A stretch of 64,000 nucleotides of DNA from Litorivivens sp041624475 (GTDB lineage Bacteria; Pseudomonadota; Gammaproteobacteria; Pseudomonadales; Spongiibacteraceae): the NCBI RefSeq assembly GCF_041624475.1, contig NZ_JBFJUX010000003.1, positions 62,001-126,000 of the forward strand. Direction: 5' to 3'. Below the pieces are notes generated by a model. It did not search any database, had not been told where the DNA came from, and saw only the letters and a program-made list of their open reading frames with translations. The translations under genes were made by a program, and so were the position numbers. Positions 16,422 through 24,751 of the stretch are shown piece by piece. Each line of letters opens with the position of its first letter. Positions within the stretch are counted from its first letter, which is position 1.

Positions 16422-17993
16422 ATGCAAAACATCCACTCCCATCGAATTCTGGTTCTCGATTTCGGTTCCCAGTACACCCAGTTGATCGCGCGTCGCGTGC
16501 GCGAAATTGGGGTTTACTGTGAGATTCACGCCTTCGATATGCCGGAAGAAGACATCCGTGAATTTAATGCCAAGGGTATTATTCTGGCGGGTGGTCCGGA
16601 GTCAGTCACGGCGGGGCAGTCTCCTCGGGCGCCGCAGGTGGTATTTGAACTGGGTGTGCCAGTGCTGGGTATTTGCTATGGCATGCAGACCATGGCCGAG
16701 CAGATGGGCGGCAAGGTCGAAGGCTCCAAAGTTCAGGAGTTCGGCTATGCCCGTGTATCAGTGAACGAGCCCGGCAGCTTGCTGGCGGATATTGCCGATC
16801 ATATGGAAGATGCTCGCGCCCAGCTCGATGTCTGGATGAGCCACGGCGATAAAGTAGTGAAACTGCCGGAAGGCTTTTCGGTGATGGCCGAAACTCCCTC
16901 CTGCCCGATCGCGGGCATGCTCAACGAAGAGCGCAAGTTTTACGGTGTGCAGTTCCACCCGGAGGTGACGCACACTCTGCAGGGCAAGCGCATTTTTGAG
17001 CACTTTCTGCTGAATATCTGCGGCTGTGAAGCCCTGTGGACGGCAGAAAATATTATCAATGACGGTATCGAACGGGTGCGGGCTCAAGTGGGCGATCGTA
17101 AGGTGTTGCTCGGGCTGTCCGGCGGTGTCGACAGCTCGGTTGTTGCCGCGCTTTTGCATCGCGCCATTGGCGATCAGCTGACCTGTGTGTTCGTCGATAA
17201 CGGCTTGCTGCGCAAAAACGAAGGCGATCAGGTGATGACCATGTTTGCCGAGAACATGGGGGTTCGCGTCATTCGTGCCGACGCAGTCGATATTTTCCTA
17301 TCACGTCTGGAAGGGGTGAGTGACCCGGAGCAGAAGCGCAAGATCATCGGTAATACCTTTATCGAAATTTTTGACGAAGAAGCTCACAAGCTCAAGGATG
17401 TCGACTTCCTGGCTCAGGGCACCATCTATCCCGATGTCATTGAGTCCGCCGCTGCCAAGACCGGTAAGGCGCATGTCATCAAATCCCACCACAATGTCGG
17501 CGGCCTGCCGGACGATATGCGGATGGAGCTGGTGGAGCCTCTGCGGGAACTGTTCAAGGACGAAGTGCGCAAGATCGGTCTTGAGCTGGGGCTGCCCTAC
17601 GATATGGTCTACCGTCATCCCTTCCCGGGGCCGGGCTTGGGTGTGCGCATTCTCGGTGAAGTGAAAAAAGAATACGCGGATTTGCTGCGTGAAGCCGACG
17701 CTATATTTATAGAAGAGCTACATAAAGCCGATTGGTACCACAAAACCAGTCAGGCCTTTGCCGTGTTCCTGCCGGTTAAATCCGTTGGTGTGGTCGGGGA
17801 TCAGCGCCGCTACGAGTACGTAATCGCGCTGCGCGCGGTGGAAACTATTGATTTCATGACCGCCCGCTGGGCGCATTTGCCCTACGAGCTGCTGGAAACC
17901 GTCTCCAATCGGATCATTAATGAAATTTCCGGGGTCTCTCGAGTGACCTACGACGTATCGAGCAAGCCGCCTGCGACCATTGAGTGGGAGTAG
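16422..17993 (+). CDS. guaA: GMP synthase (glutamine-hydrolysing)
   Basis: It aminates XMP to GMP using glutamine and ATP. The product has 523 residues. The N-terminal class I amidotransferase domain has the nucleophile cysteine in LGICYGMQTM and the HPEVTHT triad part. The ATP-pyrophosphatase domain has the P-loop LSGGVDSSVVAALL. The C-terminal dimerisation domain ends in the usual PPATIEWE. The ATG at 16422 (MQNIHSHRILVLDFGSQYTQ) is preferred; the longer frame from 16383 would translate the terminator hairpin. Confidence 0.96.
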   Translation: MQNIHSHRILVLDFGSQYTQLIARRVREIGVYCEIHAFDMPEEDIREFNAKGIILAGGPESVTAGQSPRAPQVVFELGVPVLGICYGMQTMAEQMGGKVEGSKVQEFGYARVSVNEPGSLLADIADHMEDARAQLDVWMSHGDKVVKLPEGFSVMAETPSCPIAGMLNEERKFYGVQFHPEVTHTLQGKRIFEHFLLNICGCEALWTAENIINDGIERVRAQVGDRKVLLGLSGGVDSSVVAALLHRAIGDQLTCVFVDNGLLRKNEGDQVMTMFAENMGVRVIRADAVDIFLSRLEGVSDPEQKRKIIGNTFIEIFDEEAHKLKDVDFLAQGTIYPDVIESAAAKTGKAHVIKSHHNVGGLPDDMRMELVEPLRELFKDEVRKIGLELGLPYDMVYRHPFPGPGLGVRILGEVKKEYADLLREADAIFIEELHKADWYHKTSQAFAVFLPVKSVGVVGDQRRYEYVIALRAVETIDFMTARWAHLPYELLETVSNRIINEISGVSRVTYDVSSKPPATIEWE

Positions 17994-18017
17994 GTGACCG
18001 GCGCGGCGCAACAGAAC

Positions 18018-18048
18018 GATAAACCCTGCGTAAATGCAGGGGTTTATC
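18018..18048 (+). terminator. Hairpin downstream of guaA
   Basis: GATAAACCCTGC pairs with GCAGGGGTTTATC around a short GTAAAT loop, with one bulged base, 24 bp after the guaA stop. The following CATTTATCC is only modestly T-rich. It probably ends the guaBA transcript. Confidence 0.6.
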
Positions 18049-18191
18049 ATTTATCCGCCGCCCAACGCCCCTTTCAGTGAGTTTCAAACTATCCCCCTGT
18101 AATGCACACACCCTGAACATTGCCTTGCAAAGCCGCTATTCAGCGGCTTCAATGTAGTCTTCGCCGTTTGTTCTCTACTGAGTTGCGCTCT

Positions 18192-18695
18192 ATGCCGCCC
18201 GGATTATTCCCAGCCCAGGACGATAATGCCCTTCGCATCAATCGCTCCGATGTAAGCAACCCCCTGGGTACCTTTTCAAAACACAGCTTTAAGCTGGACG
18301 GTTTTGAGTGGCCTTCTGTAGAACATTATTTTCAGGCTAAAAAATTCGACGACGTGGCGGTACAGGAGCTAATCCGGCAGGCGCCGCATCCGAAAAAAGC
18401 CCGCAAGCTGGGTCGCAGTCTTTTTCGCAAGATACGCAAAGACTGGAAAGTCATCAAAGCAACCATCATGACGCGAGCCGTTTACACCAAGTGTCGAACT
18501 TATCCCGAGATAGCCGAGCAATTGCTGGCAACTGGCGATACTCTGCTGGTCGAGAATAGTCAGTACGATTACTACTGGGGCAGTGGCCGCGATAACCGGG
18601 GCGACAATCATTACGGTGTGGTATTGATGAATGTCAGAGAAAAACTGCGGCAAGAATTGGCCGCAAAAACGTCAGGTCCGAATACGGACTGCTGA
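18192..18695 (+). CDS. NADAR family protein (YbiA-like N-glycosidase)
   Basis: NADAR/YbiA proteins cleave the N-glycosidic bond of riboflavin-pathway intermediates, and some act on ADP-ribose compounds. The 167-residue product matches the usual size. It shows the family pattern: NPLGTFSKHSFKLDGFEWPSVEHYFQAKKF near the N-terminus, KKARKLGRSL in the middle, and the C-terminal YDYYWGSGRDNRGDNHYGVVLM with the catalytic-site WG and GxN elements. The ATG at 18192 was chosen because an upstream TTG at 18120 adds residues unlike the family. There is no clear ribosome site. It stands alone between guaA and a DUF2835 gene, so its precise substrate is unknown. Confidence 0.85.
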   Translation: MPPGLFPAQDDNALRINRSDVSNPLGTFSKHSFKLDGFEWPSVEHYFQAKKFDDVAVQELIRQAPHPKKARKLGRSLFRKIRKDWKVIKATIMTRAVYTKCRTYPEIAEQLLATGDTLLVENSQYDYYWGSGRDNRGDNHYGVVLMNVREKLRQELAAKTSGPNTDC

Positions 18696-18743
18696 TACTT
18701 GCAGACTTCGGCGTATCGATTTACAAGGAGTCTGACAGCAAAA

Positions 18744-18980
18744 ATGCGTGACTATATCCTCGATCTGTCCATCACTCCTGATGAATTGCACCGCTATTAT
18801 TCGGGCAAGGTCATAACCGTGGTCGCCAGGGCGCGAAACGGATTGACGATAAGGTTTGCTGCAAGGCATTTGCGACAACACGTCACTCGCAACGGTATTC
18901 GGGGCACTTTTCGTCTTACCACAGATGACCAAAACCGCTTTATCTCGCTGGATGCCCTGTCGCCTAAAGATGCGCACTGA
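18744..18980 (+). CDS. DUF2835 family small protein
   Basis: This 78-residue protein of unknown function matches the DUF2835 pattern as I know it. It has a start like YILDLSITPDELHRYYSGK, a centre ARNGLTIRFAARHLRQHVTRNGIRG, and an end DDQNRFISL. Such proteins are found mostly in gammaproteobacteria. AAGGAG (18725-18730) lies 13 nt before the ATG at 18744, which supports this start over upstream options. No transmembrane segment or catalytic motif is visible; it looks like a small beta-rich fold. Confidence 0.8.
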   Translation: MRDYILDLSITPDELHRYYSGKVITVVARARNGLTIRFAARHLRQHVTRNGIRGTFRLTTDDQNRFISLDALSPKDAH

Positions 18981-19163
18981 CTTTTTCTGATTGCCATCGG
19001 CTACATTGCAACCTACCTTCTTTAAGTGGATTAGCCATGTCTTGCCGCGAAGTAGCAGGAGCGTTTTGTCGGCCGTGTGGTTTATCTGCGTAGGAGTGGC
19101 CTTAAGTGTCGCGCCCTACTGACCAGCTATTTATAGTCCTCCAATTGGATAGCGTCCTAAAAT

Positions 19164-20141
19164 ATGCCTCGACTCAAACGCTGTCAGCTTGGCCTGATTT
19201 CATCCATCATCCTGCTCACCATCGTCTTTGTTAGCGGTCCTCGCCTGGAGTCGGACATCCAGTTGACGACCCCTGAGCTGCCGGAATCTCTCGAGGCTTA
19301 TCTTCGCGACAGCGAAGCCCGGTTCAGTGATATCACGCCGGGCACCGAGAAAACGATTGTCTGGGCGGGCGAGCCGGAAACCAAAACGGACTATGTCGTC
19401 GTTTACCTGCATGGCTTTTCAGCAACCCGACAGGAAACGGCGCCTGTCGCCGAGCGGATCGCCGCGGCCCTTGACGCCAACGTCTACAGCACCCGTTTTA
19501 CCGGCCATGGCCGGGATGGCAATGCCATGCTGGAGGGAAGCCTGAGCCGGTGGCTGAATGACACTCACGAGGCCATGTCTATCGGCCGTCGCTTGGGAGA
19601 GAAAATTATTCTGCTGGGTGTGTCGACTGGTGGTACTGCCGCTGCCTGGGCGGCATTGAATGACAGCGCCAGGCTCTCGGTACTGGTGCTCATGTCGCCA
19701 AATTTCGGTCCGAAAGACGAGCGATCAATGATCCTTACCTGGCCATGGGGCAAGCAGATCGCCCGTCTGGTCCTCGGTCCAGAGCGCAATTGGACGCCGC
19801 ACAATGAGGCTCATGCGCGGTATTGGACAACCCGATACCCAACCGATGCCATACTGCCGATGATGGCAATGGTGAAGACGGTGCATCAGGAAGATCTCAG
19901 CACCTTAAAAATGCCTTCTCTGTGGATTTATTCTGAGAATGACCAGGTATTAAATGTAGCAAAGATTGATAAGGCCTACGCTCAGGTTGGCTCCACCATC
20001 AAAAAGAAAATCATCATTAATGATTCAGGCGATCCGAATCATCACGTTCTGGCAGGCGAGATCCTTTCACCCTCGACGGTCACGGAGGTTGTCGAGGCGG
20101 TGGTGGCCTTTGTAAAGAGCGCAGACAAAGACAATTTGTGA
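19164..20141 (+). CDS. Alpha/beta hydrolase, membrane-anchored or exported
   Basis: The 325-residue protein begins with a basic stretch and a hydrophobic segment (about 10-25, LGLISSIILLTIVFVSG), likely a signal anchor. The rest is an alpha/beta hydrolase. The oxyanion-hole region is YLHGFSATRQE, the nucleophile elbow is GVSTGG (G-x-S-x-G), and a DPNHHVL segment near the C-terminus supplies the catalytic His. An acidic residue in WIYSENDQVL is the probable third triad member. It resembles carboxylesterase/lysophospholipase-type enzymes, but the substrate cannot be told. The 183 bp upstream show no clear promoter. Confidence 0.8.
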   Translation: MPRLKRCQLGLISSIILLTIVFVSGPRLESDIQLTTPELPESLEAYLRDSEARFSDITPGTEKTIVWAGEPETKTDYVVVYLHGFSATRQETAPVAERIAAALDANVYSTRFTGHGRDGNAMLEGSLSRWLNDTHEAMSIGRRLGEKIILLGVSTGGTAAAWAALNDSARLSVLVLMSPNFGPKDERSMILTWPWGKQIARLVLGPERNWTPHNEAHARYWTTRYPTDAILPMMAMVKTVHQEDLSTLKMPSLWIYSENDQVLNVAKIDKAYAQVGSTIKKKIIINDSGDPNHHVLAGEILSPSTVTEVVEAVVAFVKSADKDNL

Positions 20142-20216
20142 AGGATGATCCCCTGGGGTTAGTCAACTACGTAGAATTACGCTTTTCAGGAGAGAATTGC
20201 TAGCTATACTGGAGGA

Positions 20217-22247
20217 ATGGACACGCTGAAAACGGAACGGGGCGAACTGGAAGCTGCCCGACTCGCCGAACTCGATCGCTACGGGATTCTCGATACACCC
20301 GCAGAAGATTTTTTCGATGACATCACGCGCATTGCCGCGGAGGTGTGTAGCACTCCCATGGCGCTGATCACCTTCCTCGACGAAGGTCGGCAGTGGTTCA
20401 AGTCGCGACTGGGTGTATCGGTACCGGAAACCCCCCGCTCTATAGCATTTTGCGATTTCACGATTCGAAGCCAAGATATTTTTGAAGTCCGTGATGCTCG
20501 GAAGGATGCTGGGTTTTCAGATAACCCATTGGTCACTGGATATCCCCACATTGCTCATTACGCGGGCGTTCCCCTGGCATCACCGAATGGTCTCAACGTG
20601 GGCACGCTATGTGTTCTTGATCGTGAGCCTGGCAAGCTTAGTCAGCCGCAGCGGTCGGCATTGACCGCACTGGCACGCCAGGTGGTGCTGCAACTGGAAC
20701 TGAATGTCGCTCTGCGTGAATCGGATCGGGCCCGCGATGAATTGCAAAGCGAAGTTACATTACACCGTAAAACCCAGCGCCTCCTGCAGGATGCGAAGGT
20801 AAACCTGGAACAACGGGTATCGGAGCGCACCCGCGAGCTCGAAGGCACACTGGCGGCGCTGACGGCGAGCGAGAGGCAGTTTCGTGCTCTGTTCGAAGAT
20901 TCCAGTTTCGGTATTGGCATGAATACTCCCGCGGGAGCGTTTATCGCGGTTAACACATCCTACGCCGCCATGCTGGGTTATGAACCGAAGGCTCTGATTG
21001 GGCGAAACCTGAGTGAAATTCTCGTTGCAGATGAGTGGGAACGTGTCACCGAATTGCGACGAGGCCTGTTTGCCGGGGAATCACCGGGTTTTGTTACCGA
21101 GCTTTGCTTCCGGCATAGGGACGGCGCAATGGTCTGGTGTAATACCAGCGTGGCAGTTGTCCGGGATGCCGACGGCAAGGTTTTGCACACCGTGGCGATT
21201 CTGCAGCCAGTTGGCGAACTCAAACGCGCTGAGTCAGAGCGCGATCAGTTTTTTAACCAAGCGATCGAGCTATTCGCCATTGTGGGTCTCAACGGCCAGG
21301 TATTGCGGGCGAATCCCGCTGCGGAGCGCCAACTTGGCTATACACAAACCGACCTGGAAAAGCTGAATTTATTCGATGTGCTGCACCCGGATGATGTGGA
21401 GCCCGCCCGGACAACCATCGCCGGTATTTTGGATGGCCAGTCAGACATTCCGGGGCTTGATGCACGTGTTCGCAACAAGGAGGGAGAGTACCGCTTGTTT
21501 CGGTTCAGCGGCTCAATGTGGGTGGAACAGCAACGCCTGTTTATAGTCGGCCGCGATATCACTGAAGCGAAGCAAGCCGAGATTGAGCGGGAGCGTTTGA
21601 CCTCGAGGCTCATGTCAATCCGCGAAGAGGAGAGAAAGCAGATTTCCCGGGAGATCCACGATGAACTGGGGCAGTTGTTGACTGCCGCCAAAATAGACCT
21701 GGATCTGTTGGTGCAAGACCTGAATCTGCAGGGCCATCACAGCGCCAGTGAAAACATACGGGGCACCCTGGAGATAGTGGATAAAAGTCTTTCCTCGGTG
21801 CGCACGATTGCTCAACAATTGCGCCCGGAAGTCCTGGATACACTGGGCCTGGCCGCCGCAGTTGAGTGGCAGTGCAGGGAGATAGCCGGGCGTGCAGGTC
21901 TGCGCTGTAAGGTGAGCATAGGCGGTAGTTTGCCGGATCTGGCGGAGGACACTGAAATTCAATTATTTCGAATCGTGCAGGAGGCTCTGACTAATATCAT
22001 GCGGCATGCCGACGCGTCGCAGGTGCAGTTCTCGCTCGACTACACAGGGTCGGTGTTGCAATTAACCATTCGGGATGACGGTCGGGGCTTTGAGGTCGGA
22101 GATCGGCGTGCGGCATCCTTGGGTATGCTGGGTATGCGTGAGCGCGCCAAACAGATCGGCGCCAAGCTGGAGGTTGTTTCCAGTCCCGGTGCCGGTGCCG
22201 AAGTCAGACTAGAGCTGGCATCGGCCCGCAAGGAGAGGCAGGAGTGA
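20217..22247 (+). CDS. GAF-PAS-PAS sensor histidine kinase (NarX/HisKA_3 type)
   Basis: The 676-residue kinase has no transmembrane segment, so it is a cytoplasmic sensor. Order: GAF domain (about 10-165, starting at the typical LAELDRYGILDTPAEDFFDDI), a coiled linker (165-215), PAS (220-340), PAS (345-460), HisKA_3 dimerisation with phospho-acceptor His481 in SREIHDELGQLL, and HATPase_c (575-670, EALTNIMRHAD as N box and IRDDGRGF as G1 box). Its TGA overlaps the GTG of the next regulator by 4 bp, so the two are an obvious cognate pair. Oddly, GGAGGA (20211-20216) abuts the ATG, and a TATACT sequence lies just before it. The ligand is unknown. Confidence 0.9.
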   Translation: MDTLKTERGELEAARLAELDRYGILDTPAEDFFDDITRIAAEVCSTPMALITFLDEGRQWFKSRLGVSVPETPRSIAFCDFTIRSQDIFEVRDARKDAGFSDNPLVTGYPHIAHYAGVPLASPNGLNVGTLCVLDREPGKLSQPQRSALTALARQVVLQLELNVALRESDRARDELQSEVTLHRKTQRLLQDAKVNLEQRVSERTRELEGTLAALTASERQFRALFEDSSFGIGMNTPAGAFIAVNTSYAAMLGYEPKALIGRNLSEILVADEWERVTELRRGLFAGESPGFVTELCFRHRDGAMVWCNTSVAVVRDADGKVLHTVAILQPVGELKRAESERDQFFNQAIELFAIVGLNGQVLRANPAAERQLGYTQTDLEKLNLFDVLHPDDVEPARTTIAGILDGQSDIPGLDARVRNKEGEYRLFRFSGSMWVEQQRLFIVGRDITEAKQAEIERERLTSRLMSIREEERKQISREIHDELGQLLTAAKIDLDLLVQDLNLQGHHSASENIRGTLEIVDKSLSSVRTIAQQLRPEVLDTLGLAAAVEWQCREIAGRAGLRCKVSIGGSLPDLAEDTEIQLFRIVQEALTNIMRHADASQVQFSLDYTGSVLQLTIRDDGRGFEVGDRRAASLGMLGMRERAKQIGAKLEVVSSPGAGAEVRLELASARKERQE

Positions 22248-22876
22248 TCAGGTTGCTGGTGGCAGATGACCATGCCCTTGTGCGGGAGGGCCTGTGCAAG
22301 GTCTTCCAGCGCGAGCAGGATTGCGAAGTGGTTGTCGAAGCCGGGAACGGGAACGAAGTTATAGCCGCACTCCGGGATAATAAGATCGATGTCGCTGTGC
22401 TGGACTTCAACATGCCGGATCGCAGCGGGCTGGATCTCGTCAAACACATGCAAGTAACCCATCCGTCAATTCCGGTGCTGATCTTGAGTATGGCACCGGA
22501 ACGGGAAGTGGCCGTGCGATTGCTGCGGGCCGGAGCAGCCGGCTTTGTGTCTAAGCAGAGCGCGGCCCAGGATATTGTTGCTGCCGTGCGCACCGTCAAT
22601 TCTGGTGAGAAATACATAAGCCCTGCGGTCGCCCTAGAGCTTGCCAATGCACTGGGGGGCGGCCAGTCATCTATGCCCCACGACCAGCTTTCAGACAGGG
22701 AGTTTCAGGTTCTGCAGCAGATTGCCTCTGGCAACAGCACAAAGGATATTTCTGAAGCCCTGAAGATCAGCGTCAATACGGTCGCTACCTATCGACGCCG
22801 GATACTGGAAAAATTAAATCTGCGAACCGACGTGGAAATAACGCGCTATGCGCTCAAGCACAGCCTCGTGGAATAG
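22244..22876 (+). CDS. NarL/LuxR-type response regulator
   Basis: The 210-residue protein has a receiver domain (1-120) with acidic pocket VADDH, phospho-acceptor Asp54 in VAVLDFNMPD, and switch Lys in GFVSKQSA. A LuxR-type helix-turn-helix follows (about 147-205, LSDREFQVLQQIASGNSTKDISEALKIS...). The GTG start at 22244 overlaps the kinase stop, which supports translational coupling. It is the expected phosphorylation target of the upstream kinase. It could also receive phosphate from the HPt domain of the large hybrid kinase downstream, by analogy with BvgA/RocA; this is inference. Confidence 0.92.
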   Translation: MIRLLVADDHALVREGLCKVFQREQDCEVVVEAGNGNEVIAALRDNKIDVAVLDFNMPDRSGLDLVKHMQVTHPSIPVLILSMAPEREVAVRLLRAGAAGFVSKQSAAQDIVAAVRTVNSGEKYISPAVALELANALGGGQSSMPHDQLSDREFQVLQQIASGNSTKDISEALKISVNTVATYRRRILEKLNLRTDVEITRYALKHSLVE

Positions 22877-23091
22877 GTCCTGCTGTTAATCCTCCCTTTT
22901 TACCGCCCCCTTGATGCGCTCATTTCTTGCCGCGCGTAGCCCTGCGATTATCTTGTCCGCCGCTCGACGGTGCTTGTAGCAAATTTTGTGACAAGGCCGT
23001 TCGCGATCCCATGACACTACAACGCCCCATTCGCTGATGTTCCCCCATGCGGCAGGATTTAGGATAAGTCCTGTTAACTAACGCGGGAAAT

Positions 23092-23478
23092 ATGCCGAGC
23101 ATGCGCATCTATATAGCCGACCAACACCCTTTGCTGAGAGAGCGGATCTCCGCCTTCCTGGGCGGGCTGGGCGCAGTGTCTGAGGTATTGGCCTTTGCGA
23201 ATGGCCGAGCGCTGAAGCGTGCTATGTGCGATAGAGAGCCCGACCTGGTGTTGCTCGACCTTAATCTGGGAGACCTTCGTGGGGCGGAGTTTATCCGCTT
23301 TGTGAAGGCGGAGTACCCGCAGGTTGCGCTGATCGCAATGCTGGGGATGGAAGACACGTTTATCCGTCAACACTGTCTCGAAGTTGGTGCTGCGAGTGTG
23401 GTGGTGAAGAGTGAAATTTTCAATAGCTTAAGCATGCTGGTCGGCGCCGTTGCTGACGGACAGCCGGTAAAAAAGTAG
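23092..23478 (+). CDS. Stand-alone receiver-domain protein
   Basis: This 128-residue protein is a single CheY-like receiver with no output domain. The acidic residues (IADQH), phospho-acceptor Asp56 (LVLLDLNLGD), and switch Lys (SVVVKSEIF) are present, so it is probably phosphorylatable. The family Thr/Ser at the end of beta-4 is replaced in the AMLGMED region, which may alter switching. ATG codons at 23092 and 23101 are both possible; GGGA upstream does not decide. It lies 17 bp before the receiver-EAL gene. It may serve as a phosphate sink or partner modulator. Confidence 0.8.
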   Translation: MPSMRIYIADQHPLLRERISAFLGGLGAVSEVLAFANGRALKRAMCDREPDLVLLDLNLGDLRGAEFIRFVKAEYPQVALIAMLGMEDTFIRQHCLEVGAASVVVKSEIFNSLSMLVGAVADGQPVKK

Positions 23479-23494
23479 CAGAGAGGGCAGCGCA

Positions 23495-24751
23495 ATGGAA
23501 TCAATGATCCAAGCAAACGAACAAAGTCGAGGTGGCTCTCAGTCCCTGCTGTCGGGTCTCGCTGCGCTGAATGTGCTGGTGGTCGAGGATGATGATTTCC
23601 AGCGGCGCAACCTGGTACGTGCCCTCACACGCTGCGGTGTTGGCGACATCACCGAGGCGGAAGACGGTGCCCGAGCACTGGACCTTCTTCGCTCTCTTGA
23701 ACAGCAGCCGGACCTTATCCTCTGTGATCTGGACATGCCCAACATGGACGGCATGGAGTTTGTTCGCCATCTGGCTGAGCAGAATTGCCGTGTCGCTCTG
23801 GCGATCACCAGTGGTTGCGACGCGCTGTTTCTGTCTTCGGTGGAAGCCCTATGTGAGGCCCACGGTATGAAGGTGCTGGGTGCGCTCAACAAGCCCGTCA
23901 CAATGGCGCACCTCACACAACTGTTGGAAGCAGTAGTAGAAACACAGCCTGGCAGTGGAGTAATGCATGCTGAAAGCGCGCGGCACAGTTATACCTTGGA
24001 AGAAATAATCGAAGCGGTTTCCCGACGTGAAATTGTGCCTTTCTTTCAACCCAAATTGGATATAGCCACTGGTCGGATCCTTTGTGCAGAGGCCCTGGCC
24101 CGCTGGCAGCATCCGAGCCACGGGCTGGTTGCCCCCGCTGCTTTTATTCCGCAACTGGAGGCGGCCGGCGAGCTTGACGCACTGACTTTCAGCCTGATCG
24201 ATCAAGCCGCTCGTGCCTGCCATAGCTGGCACCAGATCGGTCTAAAGTTTGGCGTGTCGGTCAACCTGTCACTGACATCACTGGATGACGTCGGTCTCGC
24301 GGATCGCATCGACAACCTGGTGCGCTCGACGGGCCTGGATCCAGCCCATATGACGCTGGAAGTAACCGAGACTGCTGCTATGACTGAAATGGCGGCGGCC
24401 CTGGAAAACCTTGCCCGCTTGCGTATTCGGGGGTTTGGCTTATCCATCGATGATTTCGGTACGGGGTTTTCCAGCATGCAGCAACTGGGGCGTATTGCGT
24501 TTACCGAACTCAAGATTGACCGCTGCTTTGTGTCGGCGATGCTGCGCAAACGGGAGGCTCAGGCCATCGTAAGCTCCAGCATAGAAATGGGGAGGCGGCT
24601 GGGTATGGTGACCGTGGGCGAGGGTGTGGAGACAGCGGAAGAGCTGGCGGCTCTGCGGAAGGCGGGCTGCGACGTAGCTCAAGGGTATTTCATCGCCCGG
24701 CCACTATCCGGGGAAGCCTTCATCAAATACTGCCAGGAGCAGGGCCAATGA
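23495..24751 (+). CDS. Receiver-EAL c-di-GMP phosphodiesterase (RocR-like)
   Basis: The 418-residue protein fuses an N-terminal receiver (about 20-140; Asp78 in LILCDLDMPN) to a C-terminal EAL domain (about 170-410). EAL catalytic motifs look complete: AEALARW (the EAL signature, from Glu199), VNLSL, LEVTETAAM, SIDDFGTGFSS with the paired aspartates, LKIDRCFV, and VGEGVET. It should therefore hydrolyse c-di-GMP when activated by phosphorylation. Domain order and size match RocR of Pseudomonas aeruginosa. The stop overlaps the start of the hybrid kinase by 4 bp, so the kinase is a likely phosphodonor. Confidence 0.92.
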   Translation: MESMIQANEQSRGGSQSLLSGLAALNVLVVEDDDFQRRNLVRALTRCGVGDITEAEDGARALDLLRSLEQQPDLILCDLDMPNMDGMEFVRHLAEQNCRVALAITSGCDALFLSSVEALCEAHGMKVLGALNKPVTMAHLTQLLEAVVETQPGSGVMHAESARHSYTLEEIIEAVSRREIVPFFQPKLDIATGRILCAEALARWQHPSHGLVAPAAFIPQLEAAGELDALTFSLIDQAARACHSWHQIGLKFGVSVNLSLTSLDDVGLADRIDNLVRSTGLDPAHMTLEVTETAAMTEMAAALENLARLRIRGFGLSIDDFGTGFSSMQQLGRIAFTELKIDRCFVSAMLRKREAQAIVSSSIEMGRRLGMVTVGEGVETAEELAALRKAGCDVAQGYFIARPLSGEAFIKYCQEQGQ

